Shown here: in pieces, positions 53,311 through 56,634 of the stretch
Position numbering within the stretch: the stretch's first letter is position 1
How the letters are laid out: the number at the start of each line of letters is the position of its first letter
Origin: an uncultured Clostridia bacterium
GTDB taxonomy: Bacteria > Bacillota > Clostridia > TANB77 > CAG-508
Length of the DNA: 56,634 nucleotides
Direction of reading: 5' to 3'
Assembly (NCBI GenBank): GCA_947167965.1
Contig: CAMVJW010000005.1
Span: 1 to 56,634, forward strand
Program-made: the position numbers and the translations under genes
Notes under the pieces: generated by a model
The model's input: only the letters and a program-made list of their open reading frames with translations
Told to the model about the DNA's origin: nothing
Database searches by the model: none

Positions 53311-54429
53311 ATGAGTGAGAAAAATAAAAGAGAAAAAATAGTAATAAAAACAAGTATAATAGGAATATTAGTAAATATAATTCTTGCTGGATTTAAAGCA
53401 TTTGTTGGAGTTTTATCTAATTCAATAGCAATTATATCTGATGCTATAAATAATTTAAGTGATGCATTATCAAGCATTATTACTATAATTGGAACAAAAC
53501 TTGCTGGAAAAGCGCCAGATAAAAAACATCCATATGGATATGGTAGAATTGAATATATGACATCACTAGTGGTATCAGAGATAGTCCTTTATGCAGGAAT
53601 AAAGGCTTTCGTAGAATCTGCGAAAAAAATTATTCATCCTGAAGACGTAGATTATAGTGCTATAACATTAATAATAATTGTAGCAGGTATAATTGTAAAA
53701 TCTCTTTTAGGTTTATTCGTTAAGAAAAAGGGGAAAGATGTAAATTCAGATTCACTAGTTGCAAGTGGCACAGATAGTTTTAATGACGCAATCTTATCAG
53801 TTTCAGTTTTAGCAACTACAATTATATATATGATATTTCATATAAACTTAGAAGCATATGTAGGTGTTCTATTATCTGCATATATTATAAAATCTGGAAT
53901 AGATCTTATTAAAGAGGCAGTTGACAATATGTTGGAAACGAGAGTAGAGAGCCAGTTATCTAAAAAAATAAAAAAAGAGGTATTAAAGGAAAAAGAAGTT
54001 CAAGGAGCTTTTGATTTAGTATTAAACAATTATGGACCTGATAAGTATTTAGGTTCTATACATATAGAAATACCAGATACTTTATCTGTTGCAGAAGTTG
54101 ATAAGATTTCTAGAAGAATATCTAAAAATGTTATGAATAATTATGGAGTAATTTTACATACAATAGGTGTGTATTCTATAAATACACAGGATGAAAAAAT
54201 AATAGCCATTAAAGATGACATAAGAAATATTGTCTTCTCACATGAGGGAGTTTTACAAATGCATGGCTTTTACTATGATGAAGAAGACCATACTATTAGT
54301 TTAGACATTATAATTGATTTTAGTGTTAAAGATAGAGAAGGATTATTTAAACATATTTATGATGAAATTCAGGATAAGTATAAAGAATATAAGGTAAATA
54401 TAATACTTGATGTTGACAGTAGTGACTAA
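53311..54429 (+). CDS. Cation diffusion facilitator (zinc/iron efflux)
   Basis: 372 aa with six helices. Metal site residues are in IISDAINNLSDALSS (helix II) and DSFNDAILSV (helix V); the HPYGYGRIEYM motif follows helix II. The C-terminal cytoplasmic part (about 205-372) has a first ferredoxin-like domain (VQGAFDLVLNNYGPDKYLGSIHIEIPD) and an additional C-terminal extension of similar style. It expels divalent cations using protons. ATG with GGAGGAT. 34 bp after the sirtuin, perhaps one transcript. Confidence 0.93.
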   Translation: MSEKNKREKIVIKTSIIGILVNIILAGFKAFVGVLSNSIAIISDAINNLSDALSSIITIIGTKLAGKAPDKKHPYGYGRIEYMTSLVVSEIVLYAGIKAFVESAKKIIHPEDVDYSAITLIIIVAGIIVKSLLGLFVKKKGKDVNSDSLVASGTDSFNDAILSVSVLATTIIYMIFHINLEAYVGVLLSAYIIKSGIDLIKEAVDNMLETRVESQLSKKIKKEVLKEKEVQGAFDLVLNNYGPDKYLGSIHIEIPDTLSVAEVDKISRRISKNVMNNYGVILHTIGVYSINTQDEKIIAIKDDIRNIVFSHEGVLQMHGFYYDEEDHTISLDIIIDFSVKDREGLFKHIYDEIQDKYKEYKVNIILDVDSSD

Positions 54430-54468
54430 AATATATTGTAAACTAAAGGATTTATAGTAGGTAATTAG

Positions 54469-54497
54469 TTGAAATTATACAGTAATTAGTGTATAAT
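54469..54497 (+). promoter_or_regulatory. Sigma-70 type promoter of the flavodoxin gene
   Basis: TTGAAA (54469-54474), 17 bp, TATAAT (54492-54497), 32 bp before the start codon. Confidence 0.7.
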
Positions 54498-54529
54498 TCA
54501 GCTAATTATTTTTTTAAGGGAGGTATATT

Positions 54530-55018
54530 ATGAGTAAAATATTAGTATGTTATTTTTCTGCAAGTGGAGTTACAAAAGGGGTAGCCGTCAAGATTGCAAA
54601 TGTAGTCAATGGAGATTTATTTGAAATTGAACCAGTGGATAAATATACCCAAGCTGATTTAGATTGGACTAATAAACAAAGTAGAAGCTCAATAGAAATG
54701 AATGATAGATCATTTAGACCACCTGTATTAAAAAAAGTAGATAATATAAATGAATATGATACTGTTGTAATTGGATTTCCTGTTTGGTGGTATACAGCCC
54801 CTACAATAGTAAATACTTTTATTGAAGAAAATAATTTAGAAGGTAAGAATATATATGTATTTGTAACTAGTGGAAGTTCTGGATATGAAGGAAGTTTTAA
54901 TGATTTAAAAAATTCATATCCAAATTTAAGATTTATAAGTGGTAGAAGATTTAATGGAAGAGAATCTTTTGAAGAATACAAAAATTGGATGATTGGTTTT
55001 AACAATGGAGGTGATTAA
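54530..55018 (+). CDS. Flavodoxin family protein
   Basis: 162 aa: VCYFSASGVTKGVAVKIA as the FMN phosphate loop, FEIEPVDKYTQADLDWTNKQSRSS, GFPVWWYTAPTIVNTFIE and VTSGSSGYEGS. This is the flavodoxin type seen in Clostridia and often linked to stress, similar to the flavodoxin at 32489. ATG with GGGAGGT. Has its own promoter. Confidence 0.92.
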   Translation: MSKILVCYFSASGVTKGVAVKIANVVNGDLFEIEPVDKYTQADLDWTNKQSRSSIEMNDRSFRPPVLKKVDNINEYDTVVIGFPVWWYTAPTIVNTFIEENNLEGKNIYVFVTSGSSGYEGSFNDLKNSYPNLRFISGRRFNGRESFEEYKNWMIGFNNGGD

Positions 55019-55145
55019 AATAAGTCATAGCTTTAGTGTAGTTTTTATTTTAATTATAGTATTATTAATTATTAGATTAGAAAAAAATAATTATATTTTT
55101 ATTTCAAAAATTATAAAAAGAAAAAATAAGGGGGAGAAAAGAATT

Positions 55146-55343
55146 ATGCCAAAAGAATTAATTCAAGAATTTATAGGAAAAGTATGTGCTATAACACTAT
55201 TTAATGAAAGCTCAGGGATTAAAGGAAAAATAATGTCTGTAGAAGATAATTGGATAAAAGTAATAGAAAATGGTACAAGTAGACTAGTAAATGGAGATAT
55301 GATTAGAGATATAAAAATAATGCCAGAAAAATATCAAAAATAA
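55146..55343 (+). CDS. Small DUF6897-like protein
   Basis: 65 aa from ATG 55146 (GGGGGAGAAAAG upstream). Pattern: LIQEFIGKVCAITLFN, GKIMSVEDNWIKVIENGTSRLVNGDMIRDI, like DUF6897, an Sm/SH3-like small beta protein. A longer frame starts at 54993 inside the flavodoxin end and would add a hydrophobic stretch; that start lacks independent support, but the hydrophobic part might be a real anchor. Next to the HD gene. Confidence 0.75.
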   Translation: MPKELIQEFIGKVCAITLFNESSGIKGKIMSVEDNWIKVIENGTSRLVNGDMIRDIKIMPEKYQK

Positions 55344-55358
55344 AAGGAGAAAAACTAA

Positions 55359-55928
55359 ATGGAAAGAGAAGAAGCAATAAAATTATTAAAAAAATATAAT
55401 AAAGAAGAATTTCATATAAGACATGCATTTACTGTAGAGCAAGTAATGAGGTATTTTGCAAAGAAAAATGGAGAAGATGAAGATTTTTGGGGAATAGTTG
55501 GATTATTACATGATATTGATTATGAAATGTATCCAGAAGAACACTGTAAAAAAGCACCTGAATTATTAAAAGAAATAAATGCTGATGAAAAAACAATTCA
55601 TGCAATATGTAGTCATGCTTATGGAATATGTTCAGATGTTGAGCCAGAAGATGAAATGGAAAAATTATTATTTGCTGCAGATGAATTAACAGGATTAATT
55701 TGGGCTGCAGCTAAAATGAGACCATCAAAAAGCACCAAAGATATGGAACTTAAAAGCTTAAAGAAAAAGTATAAAGATAAAAAATTCGCTGCTGGTTGTT
55801 CAAGAGATACAATAAGTAAAGGTGCAGAACAATTAGGATGGGAATTAGATACTTTATTAGAAGAAACTTTAAAAGCAATGCAAGAGTCAGAAGATGAGAT
55901 TACTAAAAATTTAGAAAAATATTGTTAA
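55359..55928 (+). CDS. HD domain hydrolase
   Basis: 189 aa: His in FHIRHAFTVEQVM (about residue 21), HD in GLLHDIDYEMYPEEHC (about 51), ICSHAYG (His) and AADELTGLIWAAAKMRPS with the metal Asp. This is a conserved Clostridia/Bacillota HD family with a metal-binding site, substrate unknown. ATG with AAAAGGAGAAA; starts 15 bp after the small protein. Complete. Confidence 0.9.
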   Translation: MEREEAIKLLKKYNKEEFHIRHAFTVEQVMRYFAKKNGEDEDFWGIVGLLHDIDYEMYPEEHCKKAPELLKEINADEKTIHAICSHAYGICSDVEPEDEMEKLLFAADELTGLIWAAAKMRPSKSTKDMELKSLKKKYKDKKFAAGCSRDTISKGAEQLGWELDTLLEETLKAMQESEDEITKNLEKYC

Positions 55929-55964
55929 AAAATATAAATTTTTTAACAAGAAAATGGAGTAAAA

Positions 55965-56634
55965 ATGAACATAGAAACCGTTTTTTTAAAAGCAACAGAT
56001 GGAGTAAGTTTAACAGGGGTATTATATAAAACCAATAAAAATACTAAAAAAGTCATGATAGCTGTTCATGGAATGGCAACAGGTTGTATAAGAAAGAGAT
56101 ATGAAGCAATAGCAAAGAAAATAGGGGAAAACAACATAGATTTGCTAGTATTTAATAACAGAGGACATGGAATAGTAAATAATATAAAAAGAAAAAACAA
56201 AGTAAATGCTGAATTAGCAGGATCAGCTTATGAAGAAATAACAGAGTGTTATGAGGACATTTCGGGAGCCATTAACTATGTTTTAAGTAAAGGATATACT
56301 GATATTTATCTAATGGGGCATAGTTTAGGAACTATAAAAATAATATATTTTTATAACAAAATGTTAAAAGAAAACAAGGAGCTTAAATCAAATATAAAAG
56401 CTGTAATATTATTATCATTAGTTGATCTTCCTTTATTAATTAAGTTCTATTTAAGAGATAAATATCAAGATACAATAAATTTTGCTAAAAAAATGAAAAA
56501 TGAGAATAAAGAAATGTTATTACTACAAAATGAAAGCTTTATGTATCCACTAAGTGTTAAGAATTTTTTAAGATATTCTATTGAAAATGATGATATTGAT
56601 TTTGCAAGATTTTCAGATGAAAAGTATGAATTTA
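55965..56634 (+). CDS. Alpha/beta hydrolase (3' partial)
   Basis: The frame from ATG 55965 (TGGAGT upstream) runs to the window edge (223 codons seen). It reads ATDGVSLTGVLYKTNKN, AVHGMATGC (oxyanion loop), VFNNRGHG and the nucleophile elbow MGHSLGTIK (Ser). The Asp and His of the triad would be beyond the window. Probably a serine hydrolase or esterase, possibly a lysophospholipase type. Confidence 0.88.
   Translation, partial: MNIETVFLKATDGVSLTGVLYKTNKNTKKVMIAVHGMATGCIRKRYEAIAKKIGENNIDLLVFNNRGHGIVNNIKRKNKVNAELAGSAYEEITECYEDISGAINYVLSKGYTDIYLMGHSLGTIKIIYFYNKMLKENKELKSNIKAVILLSLVDLPLLIKFYLRDKYQDTINFAKKMKNENKEMLLLQNESFMYPLSVKNFLRYSIENDDIDFARFSDEKYEF

Noticed and set aside
54550..55005. Minus-strand ORF of 151 codons
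   Set aside because: It is the exact antisense shadow of the flavodoxin at 54530-55018, which has a promoter, ribosome binding site and conserved motifs; the minus frame has none.

Overview
The window is about 56.6 kb of very AT-rich DNA with dense, short-spaced genes, strong AGGAGG-type ribosome binding sites, frequent TTG and GTG starts and the standard genetic code. Several good sigma-70 type promoters (TTGAAA/TTGACA, 17 bp, TATAAT) and classic hairpin plus T-tract terminators are visible. TnpV, a TSCPD protein, DUF2797, DUF1848, several flavodoxins and a MgtA-type ATPase point to a low-GC Bacillota, most likely an anaerobic, possibly gut-dwelling, Clostridia-like lineage. This is an inference from gene content, not a phylogeny.

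Layout. (1) Positions 1-9115 are a defence block: a helicase-nuclease of UvrD plus RecB/AddB type (5' end outside the window), a type III-like Mod methyltransferase broken by one extra base, a Res helicase-endonuclease, a terminator, then an overlapping pair made of an HTH-ImmA/IrrE protein and a DUF4411 PIN-like protein. (2) Positions 9.4-24.1 kb are an accessory region, bracketed by two degenerate 3' fragments resembling initiator tRNA-Met. It holds a phosphatase-Nudix-like fusion with altered active sites, a CPBP-like membrane protein, TraX, a HigB/HigA-ImmA toxin-antitoxin unit with a perfect palindromic operator, a decayed DUF5131-like gene, a SEC-C protein, a broken GNAT-like gene, a four-gene RNA ligase/metallophosphoesterase cluster, an AbiEi/AbiEii unit and a TnpV pair. 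(3) Positions 24.3-27.7 kb hold a hypothetical gene and two damaged genes (a DUF1016 nuclease between 0.34 kb direct repeats, and DUF1848). (4) From 27.8 kb the content looks like ordinary chromosome: hydrolases, a TetR-led redox cluster (flavodoxin, aldo/keto reductase, CMD-cupin, flavin reductase), DUF2797, acetyltransferases, ASCH, MgtA, HD-domain proteins, an O-methyltransferase-like enzyme, a beta-helix surface protein, glutathione peroxidase, a TetR/ABC-efflux pair, a sirtuin and a CDF transporter.

How they work together. The first block is probably restriction-based phage defence with a toxin-antitoxin-like appendage. The accessory region stacks several independent defence or addiction units. 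Its least familiar part is the operon at 17.6-20.8 kb: an unrecognised protein, a KxDG RNA ligase and two calcineurin-like phosphoesterases, which together look like an end-healing and sealing RNA repair set. A striking general feature is the number of genes split by single-base indels (Mod, GNAT-like, DUF1016, DUF1848, a membrane protein, a Nudix hydrolase) or a nonsense codon (alpha/beta hydrolase). Either the assembly carries residual errors or this locus is decaying; raw reads would decide.
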